Shown here piece after piece: positions 1-8,428 of a stretch of DNA of 64,000 nt (positions within the stretch are counted from its first letter, which is position 1; each line of letters begins with the position of its first letter). Source of the stretch: Candidatus Krumholzibacteriota bacterium (GTDB taxonomy: Bacteria > Krumholzibacteriota > Krumholzibacteriia > Krumholzibacteriales > Krumholzibacteriaceae); assembly GCA_016932415.1 (NCBI GenBank), contig JAFGCX010000007.1, positions 186,001 to 250,000 of the forward strand, read 5' to 3'. The notes below the pieces were generated by a model that saw only the letters and a list, made by a program, of their open reading frames with translations, did not search any database and had not been told where the DNA came from. Made by a program: the position numbers and the translations under genes.

Positions 1-239
1 ATACGGAATCCGCGGTTTACCTGGATATCACCTTTGTCATCTACCCAGGGAACACGGAACATGAAAACCCTCTCAGGTTCAACGATCCTCTCCAGAATCC
101 TTGCTTCAGCATATTTCGGATTTTTTTTGATGAAAGGCATCAGTGAAGTAGCGACTTCATGAACCGCCTGAAGGAATTCGGGCTGGTTCGGATCACGCGC
201 TTCGACATAAGACATGAATGCAGCTACATCTTTAGCCAT
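1..239 (-). CDS. gdhA: NADP-type glutamate dehydrogenase, N-terminal part (runs off window)
   Basis: The first 79 codons of a hexameric, NADP-type glutamate dehydrogenase, which joins ammonium to 2-oxoglutarate in the cytoplasm. The segments RDPNQPEFLQAVHEV, NPKYAEARILERIVEPERV and FRVPWVDDKGDIQVNRGFR line up with the start of E. coli-type GdhA; the substrate and coenzyme domains lie outside the window. The ATG at 237-239 follows an AGGGGG Shine-Dalgarno (SD) run. The gene is divergent from alanine dehydrogenase, so ammonium assimilation and alanine/ammonia exchange share one intergenic region. The family call is secure; the coenzyme preference is inferred from the resemblance. Confidence 0.92.
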   Translation of the reverse strand, partial: MAKDVAAFMSYVEARDPNQPEFLQAVHEVATSLMPFIKKNPKYAEARILERIVEPERVFMFRVPWVDDKGDIQVNRGFR

Positions 240-310
240 CTTTGCCCCCTTTATGGGATTATGGAGTTTTGCAAGTACCCTGAAGTCAGGAACCTGTAAC
301 ACATTAACTA

Positions 311-331
311 CCCGGGGCCAGAGGCTCCGGG
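311..331 (-). other. 5'-terminal stem-loop of gdhA transcript
   Basis: Nine-base-pair GC-rich stem (one G-U) closed by a 3-nt AGA loop. It lies directly at the predicted +1 (about 332) of the gdhA promoter. There is no U-tract, so it is more likely an RNA-stabilising 5' hairpin than a terminator. Confidence 0.45.
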
Positions 332-338
332 ACATTTG

Positions 339-366
339 AATATAGACTAACCATCGATTTTGTCAA
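339..366 (-). promoter_or_regulatory. gdhA promoter
   Basis: On the minus strand TTGACA (361-366), a 16-bp spacer and TATATT (339-344) point at gdhA. This gives a leader of about 90 nt. Only the sequence match supports it. Confidence 0.6.
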
Positions 367-473
367 GACTAAATTTCCCCCTTAACGGAGGCACCGCTAT
401 AGGTGTTTATCTCGCTTGTTATCAACGAGTTACTGAAAGATCGAATCGTCTCTTCAATTAGTCAAAATAAGTA

Positions 474-511
474 TTGAAAAATACGATATTACAGATATAT
501 TACTGTATATC
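474..511 (+). promoter_or_regulatory. ald promoter region with overlapping palindrome
   Basis: A TTGAAA (474-479) and a weak -10 near 498-503 precede ald. Over the -10 lies an inverted repeat, TACAG (490-494) / CTGTA (503-507), extended outward as GATAT...TATC with one base missing on the right. Its position suggests an operator, for example for an Lrp/AsnC-type regulator as known for other ald genes. No regulator gene adjoins it, so this is inference. Confidence 0.4.
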
Positions 512-561
512 AATTCTGTCGATCGATCGATAAAACATGATAACCAGTCAGAGGTGGCAAA

Positions 562-1674
562 ATGATTATTGGCGTTCCAAAGGAAATAAAAAAAGACGAG
601 TACCGCGTTGCCCTGCGCCCGGTAGGGGCTGAATCCCTTAAAAAAATGGGACACAAGGTGCTTATAGAAAAAGGGGCCGGAATCGGCAGTGGTTTTTCTG
701 ATGCCGAGTACCGCGCTGCCGGAGCGCAGATCATTCCCACAGCCAAAGCTGTCTTCGCCAAGGCTGAAATGATAATCAAGGTCAAGGAACCGCAGCCGGT
801 AGAGATAAAGATGATCCGCAAGGGCCAGATCATTTTCACCTATTTCCATTTCGCCGCCGATCGCAGCCTCACCGAGGGGATGGCTCGCACCGGAGCGATA
901 TCGATTGCTTACGAGACGATGGAAGATTATGACGGTACTCTTCCGCTCCTCACCCCGATGAGCGAAGTCGCCGGAAGAATGGCTACCCAGGAAGGGGCCA
1001 AGTACCTTGAGCGCCCGATGGGTGGAATGGGCGTCCTCCTCGGCGGCGTCCCCGGCACATCCCCTGCCCATGTCACAGTCATCGGCGGAGGCGTAGTGGG
1101 AACGCACGCTGCGAAGATGGCAGCAGGCCTCGGCGCCAGCGTCACGATCCTCGAACTCGATCTCGAGAGGATCCGTTACCTCAATGATATTCTTCCTCCT
1201 AATATCACATGCCTTATCTCGGATCCGGAAAATATACGTAACGAAGTGATGAAAGCCGACCTCTTGATAGGCGCAGTGCTGATCAAGGGCGCGAAAGCAC
1301 CGAAACTCGTTACGAAAAAGATGATAAAGACCATGAAACCAGGTTCGGTTGTAGTCGACGTGGCGGTCGACCAGGGCGGATGCATAGAGACGATCAAACC
1401 CACGACTCATACAAACCCGACTTACCTCGTCGATGGCGTCGTTCATTACGCGGTCGCCAACATGCCGGGCGCGGTCGCCAGGACATCGACGATCGCCCTT
1501 ACCAACGCGACCTTCCCCTACGCGGTTGAAATCGCCAACAAGGGATACGAAAGGGCCGCGGTAGAGAACGAGACGATCTGGACGGGAATCAACATCATCG
1601 AGGGCAAGATCACTGATCCAGCCGTCGCGCAGGCTTTCAGAATGAAATATACTCCTCTTGAGGATATCATCTGA
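562..1674 (+). CDS. ald: Alanine dehydrogenase
   Basis: Interconverts L-alanine and pyruvate plus ammonia with NAD(H) in the cytoplasm. The 370 residues match the usual family length. The start MIIGVPKEIKKDEYRVAL carries the pyruvate-binding Arg15. Lys75 (in IKVKEP) and His96 (in YFHF) are at the positions used for catalysis in characterised Ald enzymes. The Rossmann motif GGGVVGTHAAKMAAGLGA starts near residue 175. A GAGGTGG ribosome site lies a few bases before the ATG. The gene is divergent from gdhA, followed by a hairpin terminator and then an smr gene. Transhydrogenase alpha subunits are related, but length and active-site residues favour Ald. Confidence 0.96.
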   Translation: MIIGVPKEIKKDEYRVALRPVGAESLKKMGHKVLIEKGAGIGSGFSDAEYRAAGAQIIPTAKAVFAKAEMIIKVKEPQPVEIKMIRKGQIIFTYFHFAADRSLTEGMARTGAISIAYETMEDYDGTLPLLTPMSEVAGRMATQEGAKYLERPMGGMGVLLGGVPGTSPAHVTVIGGGVVGTHAAKMAAGLGASVTILELDLERIRYLNDILPPNITCLISDPENIRNEVMKADLLIGAVLIKGAKAPKLVTKKMIKTMKPGSVVVDVAVDQGGCIETIKPTTHTNPTYLVDGVVHYAVANMPGAVARTSTIALTNATFPYAVEIANKGYERAAVENETIWTGINIIEGKITDPAVAQAFRMKYTPLEDII

Positions 1675-1680
1675 GCCTTT

Positions 1681-1710
1681 TTGACACAACAGATAGCATT
1701 TCAGTATCCT
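1681..1710 (+). promoter_or_regulatory. Possible promoter of the smr gene
   Basis: TTGACA at 1681-1686, an 18-bp spacer and TATCCT at 1705-1710, just after the ald stop codon. It would place the 1727-1755 hairpin inside the smr leader, so that hairpin may act on both transcripts. Confidence 0.35.
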
Positions 1711-1726
1711 GGGCAGCAGGATCGGC

Positions 1727-1760
1727 AAGAGGGGACTCATCGAGAGTTCCCTCTTTCTCT
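1727..1760 (+). terminator. Hairpin terminator after ald
   Basis: Twelve-base-pair stem (AAGAGGGGACTC / GAGTTCCCTCTT, one G-U) with a 5-nt loop, followed by the pyrimidine-rich TCTCTT. The U-tract is interrupted, so termination may be partial. Confidence 0.6.
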
Positions 1761-1777
1761 TAAACCGGGAAACGGAG

Positions 1778-2059
1778 ATGTCTGAAAAGGAAGAATATTT
1801 CGAATATCCGATCGACGGCACGCTCGACCTTCATACCTTCGCCGCTTCAGAGGTAAAAGGCCTTATTGATGAATATCTTCTCCAATGCCGCAAAACTGGC
1901 ATCAACGAAGTCCGGATAATACACGGAAAGGGGACGGGGGCGCTAAGAGAGACTGTTCATGCTCTTCTTCGCCGCCTTGAATATGTCAGTTCGTTCCGGC
2001 TCGCAGGTGAGGAAAGGAGAGGCTGGGGAGCAACGATCGTCACGCTTAAAGATATCTGA
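1778..2059 (+). CDS. Small Smr-domain protein
   Basis: A 93-residue stand-alone Smr (MutS2 C-terminal type) domain. The conserved pieces are DLHT at residues 17-20 (usually DLHG) and HGKGTG at 49-54, followed by a basic stretch and GWGATIVTL near the end. Smr domains are known as DNA- or RNA-cleaving or nicking modules and act in MutS2 ribosome rescue. The substrate of such short stand-alone versions is not established. It lies between ald and a convergent O6-alkylguanine methyltransferase gene that ends 11 bases away, which hints at nucleic-acid repair but proves nothing. Confidence 0.85.
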   Translation: MSEKEEYFEYPIDGTLDLHTFAASEVKGLIDEYLLQCRKTGINEVRIIHGKGTGALRETVHALLRRLEYVSSFRLAGEERRGWGATIVTLKDI

Positions 2060-2070
2060 CGGGCCGTGAT

Positions 2071-2574
2071 TCAAAGTGGAATGAACCCCGATGCTTTTTC
2101 AAGAGCGAGAAGTTGCTCCTTGATCGGAAGACCACCACCGAATCCTGTCAGCCGTCCGCTCTTTCCTATGACGCGATGACACGGGACGATCACGGCGACC
2201 GGATTTGCCCTGTTTGCCCCTCCCACCGCCCTGCAGGCTTTCGGGTTTCCCATCCTCCTTGCCTGCTCGCCATATGAGATCGTCTTCCCATATGGTATTC
2301 TCAAAAGCTCACTCCATGCCGACCGTTGAAACCCGGTCCCACGAAGGAGCAGGGGGATATCGAATCTCTTCAACTCACCGCCGAAATATGCCTCGAGCTG
2401 CGAGACAATATCCCTGAACGGTTCCCTGGCCTTTTTCCAGCCATCTCCGGGGTCGAACCTTCCCCTCTCCGCCGCGAAGGAGAGATCGCTCAGGCAGCCT
2501 TCCGTAATACCGAGAAAAAGAAGCCCGACAGGACTGTCGACGAATCTGTAAATTCTTTTTTCCATATTCCGCAT
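2071..2574 (-). CDS. ogt: Methylated-DNA--protein-cysteine methyltransferase
   Basis: Suicide repair enzyme that moves an alkyl group from O6-alkylguanine in DNA to its own cysteine. The 167-residue protein has an N-terminal region (residues 1-75) and the C-terminal DNA-binding domain. The active-site motif is PCHRVIG, with Cys132. Arg115 in RAVGGANRANP is the base-flipping arginine of the family. Length fits Ogt/AGT rather than the longer Ada fusion. An AGAGG site lies upstream of the ATG at 2574; a second ATG three codons on is possible. Confidence 0.94.
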   Translation of the reverse strand: MRNMEKRIYRFVDSPVGLLFLGITEGCLSDLSFAAERGRFDPGDGWKKAREPFRDIVSQLEAYFGGELKRFDIPLLLRGTGFQRSAWSELLRIPYGKTISYGEQARRMGNPKACRAVGGANRANPVAVIVPCHRVIGKSGRLTGFGGGLPIKEQLLALEKASGFIPL

Positions 2575-2664
2575 AATATTTTATTCCTCTCTCAATAAAA
2601 GCTGACAGATAATTTTACCACAGATCGCGGGAAAATAAAAAAATCAAAAATCCTCCCCGCCAGG

Positions 2665-2693
2665 TTGACAAGAATGAAATACACAGCTATACT
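2665..2693 (+). promoter_or_regulatory. Promoter of gntR-slipin operon
   Basis: TTGACA (2665-2670), 17-bp spacer, TATACT (2688-2693), followed 60 bp later by the regulator's start codon. Close to consensus. Confidence 0.75.
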
Positions 2694-2695
2694 AT

Positions 2696-2716
2696 TATTG
2701 TACTAGTTGTATAATA
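2696..2716 (+). promoter_or_regulatory. Candidate autoregulatory operator of the YtrA-type repressor
   Basis: Inverted repeat TATTGTAC (2696-2703), 5-bp centre, GTATAATA (2709-2716), matching at 7 of 8 positions. It begins 3 bp after the -10 box and so covers the transcription start. This is where an autorepressor of the GntR/YtrA type would be expected to bind. Confidence 0.5.
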
Positions 2717-2752
2717 CACCAAACCTATAGAGCAAAGAGGAGGTGAAACAAT

Positions 2753-3127
2753 ATGATTGAATTCCGGCTCGATCCAAAAAGCGGGGTCCCTTTCTACAGG
2801 CAGATAATAGACCAGATCAAATACGGGATAGCGACCGGGTCGCTCAGCACCGGTGAACAGCTTCCAACTGTCAGGTCGCTTGCAGTCGAGCTTAAGGTCA
2901 ACCTCAACACCGTGACCAAGGCTTACAAGGAGCTTGAGATCCAGAATATCCTCGAGTCGCACCAGGGAACCGGCACTTTCATCGGAAATATCATCGTGAA
3001 TATACCTGACAAGGAACGCCACGGTAAGCTGAAGAGCATCTGCAGGGAATTCCTTGGCATCGCCGTCAGTTATGGGTTCACCGCAGACGACGTGATAAAA
3101 GAGTTAAGTAGAACCAGGGAGGTGTAA
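2753..3127 (+). CDS. GntR-family transcriptional regulator, YtrA type
   Basis: A 124-residue regulator with an N-terminal winged helix (residues 10-78, including GEQLPTVRSLAVELKVNLNTV) and only a short helical tail, which defines the YtrA subfamily. Members usually repress their own operon. The ATG follows a strong GAGGAGGTG site. It is one base upstream of a slipin gene and translationally linked to it, and a palindrome overlaps the start of transcription. YtrA regulators more often accompany ABC transporters. The effector is unknown. Confidence 0.9.
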   Translation: MIEFRLDPKSGVPFYRQIIDQIKYGIATGSLSTGEQLPTVRSLAVELKVNLNTVTKAYKELEIQNILESHQGTGTFIGNIIVNIPDKERHGKLKSICREFLGIAVSYGFTADDVIKELSRTREV

Positions 3128-3128
3128 A

Positions 3129-4076
3129 ATGAATATCACAAGCAGTACGACCGAATCGAAACCGGTCAATTTCGTATCAGGGCTCGTATTCGTGTTGCTG
3201 ATGGCCGCTAACGGCATCATCCATTATTTTGAACTTATCAGCATAGGCTGGTTTATCATTGGAACGATCATATCACTGGTGATCGCTTCGAGCATCAGGA
3301 TCGCCAACCAATGGGAAAAGGGAGTCGTCCTGAGGATGGGCAGATTCATCGGCCTCAGGGGCCCCGGCCTGTTTTTCGTCATCCCTGTCATAGACAAGGT
3401 CTACAGCTACGTCGACCAGAGAGTCAGAGTGACCGATTTCATGGCTGAAGCGACCCTGACGAGGGACACAGTGCCCGTCAATGTCGACGCGGTAGTATAC
3501 TGGACGGTCTGGGACGCGGAAAAAGCCTCTCTTGAAGTACAGAAATACGCTCAGGCGGTATCCTTCATCGCCGCTACCGGTCTCCGGGACATCATCGGCA
3601 AGCATGACCTTGCCGGTCTCCTGCAGCATCGCGAAGAGATCGCCGAGGACCTGCAGAAGCTTCTCGACGATCACACGAACCCCTGGGGGATCACCTGCCA
3701 GACTGTCGGCATCAAGGATATCATCATACCATCGGCTCTCGCCGACGCGATGAGCAAGCAGGCGCAGGCGGAACGTGAACGGCAGGCGAGAATAGTCCTC
3801 GGGACTGCCGAGACGGAGATATCTGAAAAATTCGCCCAGGCAAGCAGCAACTATCTCGATAACCCCGTCGCCCTTCAGCTCAGGGGGATGAATATGCTTT
3901 TCGAGGGACTGAAGGAAAAAGGTTCCCTCGTCATAGTACCTTCATCGGCGCTCGATTCGATGAATCTCGGAGCGATAGGCGGGTTGGCATCGCTGGCGAA
4001 ACAGTACGGCGAGGCAAAGCAGAAGAAGAGCCTCCTTGACGGCGGGGATGAATCGACAGAGCAGGCTGAAGAGTAA
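3129..4076 (+). CDS. Slipin / stomatin-like SPFH membrane protein
   Basis: A 315-residue SPFH-domain protein. Two hydrophobic segments (about 14-32 and 36-54) are followed by the stomatin core: KGVVLRMGRFIGLRGPGLFFVIPVID, then DQRVRVTDF and TRDTVPVNVDAVVYWTV. A charged coiled stretch rich in AEREROA-type residues (QAQAERERQARI) comes next. Slipins form membrane-bound oligomers that organise membrane microdomains and proteases. No NfeD partner gene adjoins it; instead it is the second gene of an operon with a YtrA-type regulator, starting one base after it with an AGGGAGGTG site. Function in envelope stress is possible but inferred. Confidence 0.9.
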   Translation: MNITSSTTESKPVNFVSGLVFVLLMAANGIIHYFELISIGWFIIGTIISLVIASSIRIANQWEKGVVLRMGRFIGLRGPGLFFVIPVIDKVYSYVDQRVRVTDFMAEATLTRDTVPVNVDAVVYWTVWDAEKASLEVQKYAQAVSFIAATGLRDIIGKHDLAGLLQHREEIAEDLQKLLDDHTNPWGITCQTVGIKDIIIPSALADAMSKQAQAERERQARIVLGTAETEISEKFAQASSNYLDNPVALQLRGMNMLFEGLKEKGSLVIVPSSALDSMNLGAIGGLASLAKQYGEAKQKKSLLDGGDESTEQAEE

Positions 4077-4187
4077 AACGGTTTCGATTTTTCGCCTGCA
4101 TATGATATTATCTGCGGCGAGGCAGGGATATCTGTTCTCGTGGAATATAATATAATACCGCAACCGGTACCCAAGGAGCGGCGCGAA

Positions 4188-5909
4188 GTGGATGATAAAA
4201 GAGATGAAAAAGGTAAAAGCGACAATGGACAGGGGGAAGAATCCGCGCAGGATTCCCTTGATTTCATAAGGATGATAATCGAGGCGGACAGGGAAAGCGG
4301 GAAAAACAGCGGCAGGGTCCATACGCGCTTCCCGCCTGAACCGAACGGTTATCTGCATATAGGGCACGCCAAATCGATATGCCTGAACTTCGGAATAGCG
4401 GCGCAGTATGGCGGCCTGTGCAACCTGAGGTTTGACGACACCAACCCCAGCAAGGAAGACGTCGAATATGTCGATTCGATAATGGAAGATGTCAGGTGGC
4501 TCGGATTCGACTGGCAGGACAGGTTGTTTTACGCGTCGGACTATTTCGAGCAGTTATACTCCTTCGCGCTCCAGTTGATCGAATCGGGAAAGGCGTATGT
4601 CTGTGACCTTTCTGCCGAAGAGATCAGGGAGCATCGGGGCACTTTGACGCGGCCGGGCGTCGAAAGCCCTTATCGAGGAAGACCAGTCGAAGAAAACCTC
4701 GATCTTTTCAAGCGGATGAGAGCCGGTGAATTCGAGGATGGATCCAGGACTCTGAGAGCCAGGATCGATATGTCCTCAGGCAATATCAATATGCGCGATC
4801 CGGTGATCTACAGGATACAGAGAAGTTCCCACCACAGAACAGGCAACAACTGGTGCATCTATCCGATGTATGATTTCGCGCACTGCTGCTCCGATTCTCT
4901 AGAAGGAATAACACACTCGATCTGCACTCTTGAGTTCGAGGACCACCGGCCACTCTATGACTGGTACCTCGAACAGCTTGGTATCTTTCATTCCCGTCAG
5001 ATCGAATTCGCCAGACTGAATCTTACGTATACCGTGATGAGCAAAAGAAAACTCCTTCAGCTCGTCGAAAAAGGATTCGTAAGCGGATGGAACGATCCTC
5101 TTATGCCTACGATCTCGGGGCTCAGAAGACGTGGATATACCGCGGCTTCGATAAGGATGTTCTGCGATATGATCGGAGTGGCCAAGAGAGACAGCACCGT
5201 ATCGATCGACCTGCTGAACCATTGCCTTAGAGAGGACCTCAACAGGAAAGCTCCGCGCGTAATGGCCGTGCTTCGCCCCCTGAAAGTGATAATAGATAAC
5301 TATCCCGAAGGAAAAACCGAGCAGGTCGAAGCGGTGAACAATCCGGAAGACGAATCGATGGGAACAAGAAAGCTTACCTTTTCAAAGGAAATATATATCG
5401 AAAAGGACGATTTTATGGAAGACCCTCCTGGAAAGTTCTTTCGCCTGGCCCCCGGCCGGGAAGTCAGGCTCAAACACGCCTATTTCATAAAGTGTGAAAA
5501 TGTGATCAGGGATGAGAAGACGGGAGAGATCACCGAAGTCCACTGCAGCTACGATCCGGAAACCGCCAGCGGGGAAGCTCCCGACGGCAGGAAGGTCAAG
5601 GGAACGCTTCACTGGGTCAGCGCTGAAGACGGGGTCAAAGCGACGGCAAGGCTGTATCAGCATCTTTTCAGATCTGAAGATCCCGGATCGGCCGAAGATT
5701 TCTTCTCTGATATCAATCCGGACGCGCTGGAAGAGCTGACAGGTTGCTTCGTCGAACCTATGCTGGCGAGATCCGGACCAGGAGATCATTTCCAGTTTTT
5801 AAGGAATGGCTATTTCTGCACAGACTCCGGCCCGGCCGGGCAGATCCCCGTATTCAACAGGACTGTCGGCCTGAGGGACAGCTGGGCAAAAATACAGAGA
5901 AAGAAATGA
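4188..5909 (+). CDS. glnS: Glutaminyl-tRNA synthetase
   Basis: Charges tRNA-Gln directly with glutamine (class I synthetase). The class I HIGH signature is in [14 protein letters not shown] (about residues 51-64) and the KMSKS equivalent is MSKRK near residue 283. The C-terminal anticodon-binding beta-barrels are present, and 573 residues is typical. I chose the GTG at 4188 because AAGGAG lies nine bases upstream; another GTG at 4140 would add 16 unconserved residues and has no SD site. A TATAAT at 4151-4156 could be the -10 of its promoter. GlnRS is patchily distributed in bacteria, many of which use GatCAB instead, so this gene is a lineage marker. Confidence 0.95.
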   Translation: MDDKRDEKGKSDNGQGEESAQDSLDFIRMIIEADRESGKNSGRVHTRFPPEPNGYLHIGHAKSICLNFGIAAQYGGLCNLRFDDTNPSKEDVEYVDSIMEDVRWLGFDWQDRLFYASDYFEQLYSFALQLIESGKAYVCDLSAEEIREHRGTLTRPGVESPYRGRPVEENLDLFKRMRAGEFEDGSRTLRARIDMSSGNINMRDPVIYRIQRSSHHRTGNNWCIYPMYDFAHCCSDSLEGITHSICTLEFEDHRPLYDWYLEQLGIFHSRQIEFARLNLTYTVMSKRKLLQLVEKGFVSGWNDPLMPTISGLRRRGYTAASIRMFCDMIGVAKRDSTVSIDLLNHCLREDLNRKAPRVMAVLRPLKVIIDNYPEGKTEQVEAVNNPEDESMGTRKLTFSKEIYIEKDDFMEDPPGKFFRLAPGREVRLKHAYFIKCENVIRDEKTGEITEVHCSYDPETASGEAPDGRKVKGTLHWVSAEDGVKATARLYQHLFRSEDPGSAEDFFSDINPDALEELTGCFVEPMLARSGPGDHFQFLRNGYFCTDSGPAGQIPVFNRTVGLRDSWAKIQRKK

Positions 5910-6032
5910 CAGGCCCCCTTTCAAAAAAAACAATTGAAATATTCCCTGATATAAGAGAGTATCTGGCCTTTATTGTTCTGATCGGGCGGCAAATCTGCGG
6001 TCAATACTCAACAGGTCTGTTAAGGAGGATTC

Positions 6033-6926
6033 ATGCACAGGACAGAAACGGCAGCATTCCTTAATCAAAAAGGCGGCGTAGGCAAGACTACGTCGGTAAT
6101 AAACACCGGGGCCGGACTGGCTATCCTTGGAAAACGCGTACTCATAGTCGATCTTGATCCACAGGGACACCTGACAAGCTTTCTTGGAATCGAACCTGAA
6201 GAGATCGACAGGACTGTGATCGATCTGCTGAGAGGCAATATCGATCCGGCGCAGGCTATCATTTCCAGGCCGCTGAAAGCACGCCTCTGCATAGACGGCG
6301 ATGAATCGCAGCTTTCGATCTCCATAATACCATCTTCGCCCGCCCTGTCGGGAATGGAGATCTTCCTTTCCACGTCTCCCGACGGAAAATCGGCTCTTGG
6401 TAAATCCATCTCGAAGATCAGTAATGATTTTGACTATATCCTCTTCGATTGCTCCCCCAGCCTCGGAATAGTCACTATCAACGCTCTCAACGCTTCGAAC
6501 AAGGTCTATATCCCCGTACAGACTGAATTTCTAGCTCTCAAATCGCTTGAGAACCTGATCATGGAAATAGAAGAAGTGATGGTAGAGACGAACAACGACC
6601 TGGTCATCGGCGGATTGATCGCCACGCGCTTCGACGGCCGCAAGGTCCTCAGCCGAAAAGTCCTCGAAACTTTAAGGGAGCATTACGGCGCCCTGCTTCT
6701 AAATTCGATCATAAGAGAGAATATCGACCTTGCCGAATCGCCACGATTCGGAAAAGATATCTTCAGTTACAGGCCGAGGAGTTATGGCGCGCGGGATTAT
6801 CTTAACCTCGCTCTCGAGATCGTCGGCCGCGTCACCGCCGCGGAGAATCTTTTCTCCGTCGAACGCGGAGTCATTACGGCGACGACGGAAGAAAACAGCT
6901 TTATTACCGATGAGATCACACTGTAG
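6033..6926 (+). CDS. ParA/Soj-family ATPase, without ParB
   Basis: A 297-residue deviant-Walker ATPase. Walker A is NQKGGVGKTT (about residues 11-20), with LIVDLDPQGHLTSFLG following as the A' motif and YILFDCSPSLG as Walker B. Such proteins form dynamic ATP dimers on DNA and position chromosomes, plasmids or protein clusters. Typical Soj is about 250-260 residues; this one has an extra C-terminal tail of roughly 35 residues. No parB, chemotaxis or cellulose gene is next to it, so it is an orphan whose cargo cannot be named. It starts after AAGGAGG and is followed by a terminator. Confidence 0.85.
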   Translation: MHRTETAAFLNQKGGVGKTTSVINTGAGLAILGKRVLIVDLDPQGHLTSFLGIEPEEIDRTVIDLLRGNIDPAQAIISRPLKARLCIDGDESQLSISIIPSSPALSGMEIFLSTSPDGKSALGKSISKISNDFDYILFDCSPSLGIVTINALNASNKVYIPVQTEFLALKSLENLIMEIEEVMVETNNDLVIGGLIATRFDGRKVLSRKVLETLREHYGALLLNSIIRENIDLAESPRFGKDIFSYRPRSYGARDYLNLALEIVGRVTAAENLFSVERGVITATTEENSFITDEITL

Positions 6927-6975
6927 GAATCGGGCATCTCCCCGATCCGCCGTGTCAAAAAGATAAATCGATACT

Positions 6976-7000
6976 GGGCCGGTGGTGATTCCGGCCCTTT
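6976..7000 (+). terminator. Terminator after parA-like gene
   Basis: Perfect 7-bp stem GGGCCGG / CCGGCCC with an 8-nt loop followed by a short T-run, 50 bp after the ParA-like stop codon. Confidence 0.65.
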
Positions 7001-7130
7001 CCAATCAGACTCTTGCTATATTTACTTAGAAGTTATTTTACAAAAATCATTGAAACGACAGACCGGCTCTGATAGCCTTCATATGATTTAATCAAAAATG
7101 CCAAAAGGTTCAAACAGGAACTGGGGTATC

Positions 7131-7655
7131 ATGAAAGGTATTATACTCGCCTGCATGAACGAGATGATAGAAAGTCAACATGGAAGTGAATGCTGGGAAA
7201 AGATAATCGCCGATGCCGGGTACGACAGGAGATTAAGTTATCTCGCCACGGAAAATATAGATGCCCAGAAAGTACTCACAACGATCAAATCGATATCGAG
7301 GATCCTTGGAATATCCATTAATAAGGTGTTCGACGCCTTTGGGGAATACTGGTCGACAGAATTCGCCCCCAGGATCTATTCGGCGTATTACAAAAGCCAC
7401 GCTTCAGCTAAGGATTTCATTGTGGCCCTTGATTCTATTCATGAAGACACTACGGACCGGCTATCTGATTCTCATCCTCCAAGATTTGATTATGACTGGA
7501 AAGACGACAGGACTCTCAGACTTCGATATAAATCATCACGAAATCTTATCGATCTGGCAATAAGCCTTCTTCGCGGAATCGGTAAGCACTACGGCGAGAC
7601 GCTGCTGATCAGAAAGCTCGATGAAGACAATCTCGAAATAATATTCAAGAATTGA
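7131..7655 (+). CDS. Stand-alone H-NOX (heme NO/O2-binding) sensor
   Basis: A 174-residue H-NOX domain that should bind heme and sense NO or O2. Two family hallmarks are intact: the proximal heme ligand His104 (in LDSIHED) and the heme-propionate-binding YxSxR motif (Tyr133, Ser135, Arg137), with PPRF between them. The family usually begins MKG, and the ATG at 7131 gives MKGIIL; an in-frame ATG at 7098 adds 11 residues with no SD site and is less likely. H-NOX genes normally sit beside a histidine kinase, diguanylate cyclase or chemotaxis gene. None is here; the neighbours are a ParA-like ATPase and an exported protein. The partner is unknown. Confidence 0.88.
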   Translation: MKGIILACMNEMIESQHGSECWEKIIADAGYDRRLSYLATENIDAQKVLTTIKSISRILGISINKVFDAFGEYWSTEFAPRIYSAYYKSHASAKDFIVALDSIHEDTTDRLSDSHPPRFDYDWKDDRTLRLRYKSSRNLIDLAISLLRGIGKHYGETLLIRKLDEDNLEIIFKN

Positions 7656-7691
7656 CTCTCGATTTTCAGGGAACTGAAACATTGCCTCTTA

Positions 7692-8153
7692 TCAGCGCCC
7701 TTTTACCACAGCTACGCGCCTGCCTCTGCCGTGGCTGTTCCCGGTTATCCTCATCTCTTTCTCAAGGAATCGATTCCATTGGCGTTGATCCATCGCCGCG
7801 CGGACCACTCCCGGAGGAATGTTGTAGAAGCGACCTATTTGTGCCCATCTGTATCCATGACGCCTCATGCGGATCAGCTTGCGCTCCCTTATGCCGGACC
7901 AGGCGGCAAGACGGAAGGCGATCTTTCGATCCTCATAAACTGCCGGCGCGGAACGCCCTGGCCGGATCTGTCCATGATATATCCTTACGTTTCCGCGGTG
8001 CCGGTAAGAATCATTGCCTGCTCGGATCTGAATATCAGGAGTCTTCAACACCGCGTTGAATCTTACCTGCGCCGCGGTATCTTCCGCAAGGAGAGGAATA
8101 ACAATAAAAAACGCTACGATCATTCCCGCTAAGCCTGTAAGCAACCTTCTCAT
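7692..8153 (-). CDS. Exported hypothetical protein with basic helical C-terminal region
   Basis: A 153-residue protein not assigned to a family. Residues 1-29 form a signal peptide (MRRLLTGLAGMIVAFFIVIPLLA, cleavage near AED/TAAQ). A middle part rich in polar strands is followed by a very basic helical region (about 85-140, RKLIRMRRHGYRWAQIG, YNIPPGVVRAAMDQRQWNRFLEKEMRI) that looks like a small compact domain. The ATG follows AGGAGGTG. A GNRA-type hairpin lies just upstream of the ribosome site. The mature protein is strongly basic, so binding to an anionic surface or polymer is possible but speculative. Confidence 0.7.
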   Translation of the reverse strand: MRRLLTGLAGMIVAFFIVIPLLAEDTAAQVRFNAVLKTPDIQIRAGNDSYRHRGNVRIYHGQIRPGRSAPAVYEDRKIAFRLAAWSGIRERKLIRMRRHGYRWAQIGRFYNIPPGVVRAAMDQRQWNRFLEKEMRITGNSHGRGRRVAVVKGR

Positions 8154-8168
8154 AGGGCACCTCCTGTT

Positions 8169-8184
8169 TTGCCACTTTCGTGGC
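8169..8184 (-). other. GAAA-tetraloop hairpin in the leader of the 8.1-kb gene
   Basis: On the minus strand TGCCAC-GAAA-GTGGCA forms a perfect six-pair stem with a GNRA loop, ending six bases before the AGGAGG of the downstream gene. It could affect translation initiation; I cannot assign it to a known RNA family. Confidence 0.4.
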
Positions 8185-8428
8185 AGTCTCGTTGATATAC
8201 CATTGCATACCGTATACCTTTTTCAGCGTATCACCATAACACAATATTTTTAAGGAAGTTAAATAGAGTTTTGCCCTGTCGGGAAAGACCGGCTTATGCC
8301 TCTCGAAAAGGAATTTTGTCTTGATTAGTGGACGATTTCAGAAAAAACAAACCCCACCGCTGAATAGCCAGCAAGACAATCCTCAAACAAGCTGGATCGT
8401 CGCATTAACTGGAGTCAATCTTTGCCAG

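Noticed and set aside
454-1821. Long open frame on the minus strand opposite ald
   Set aside because: Mirror of a conserved alanine dehydrogenase; its translation has no domain and is full of the composition expected from a shadow frame.
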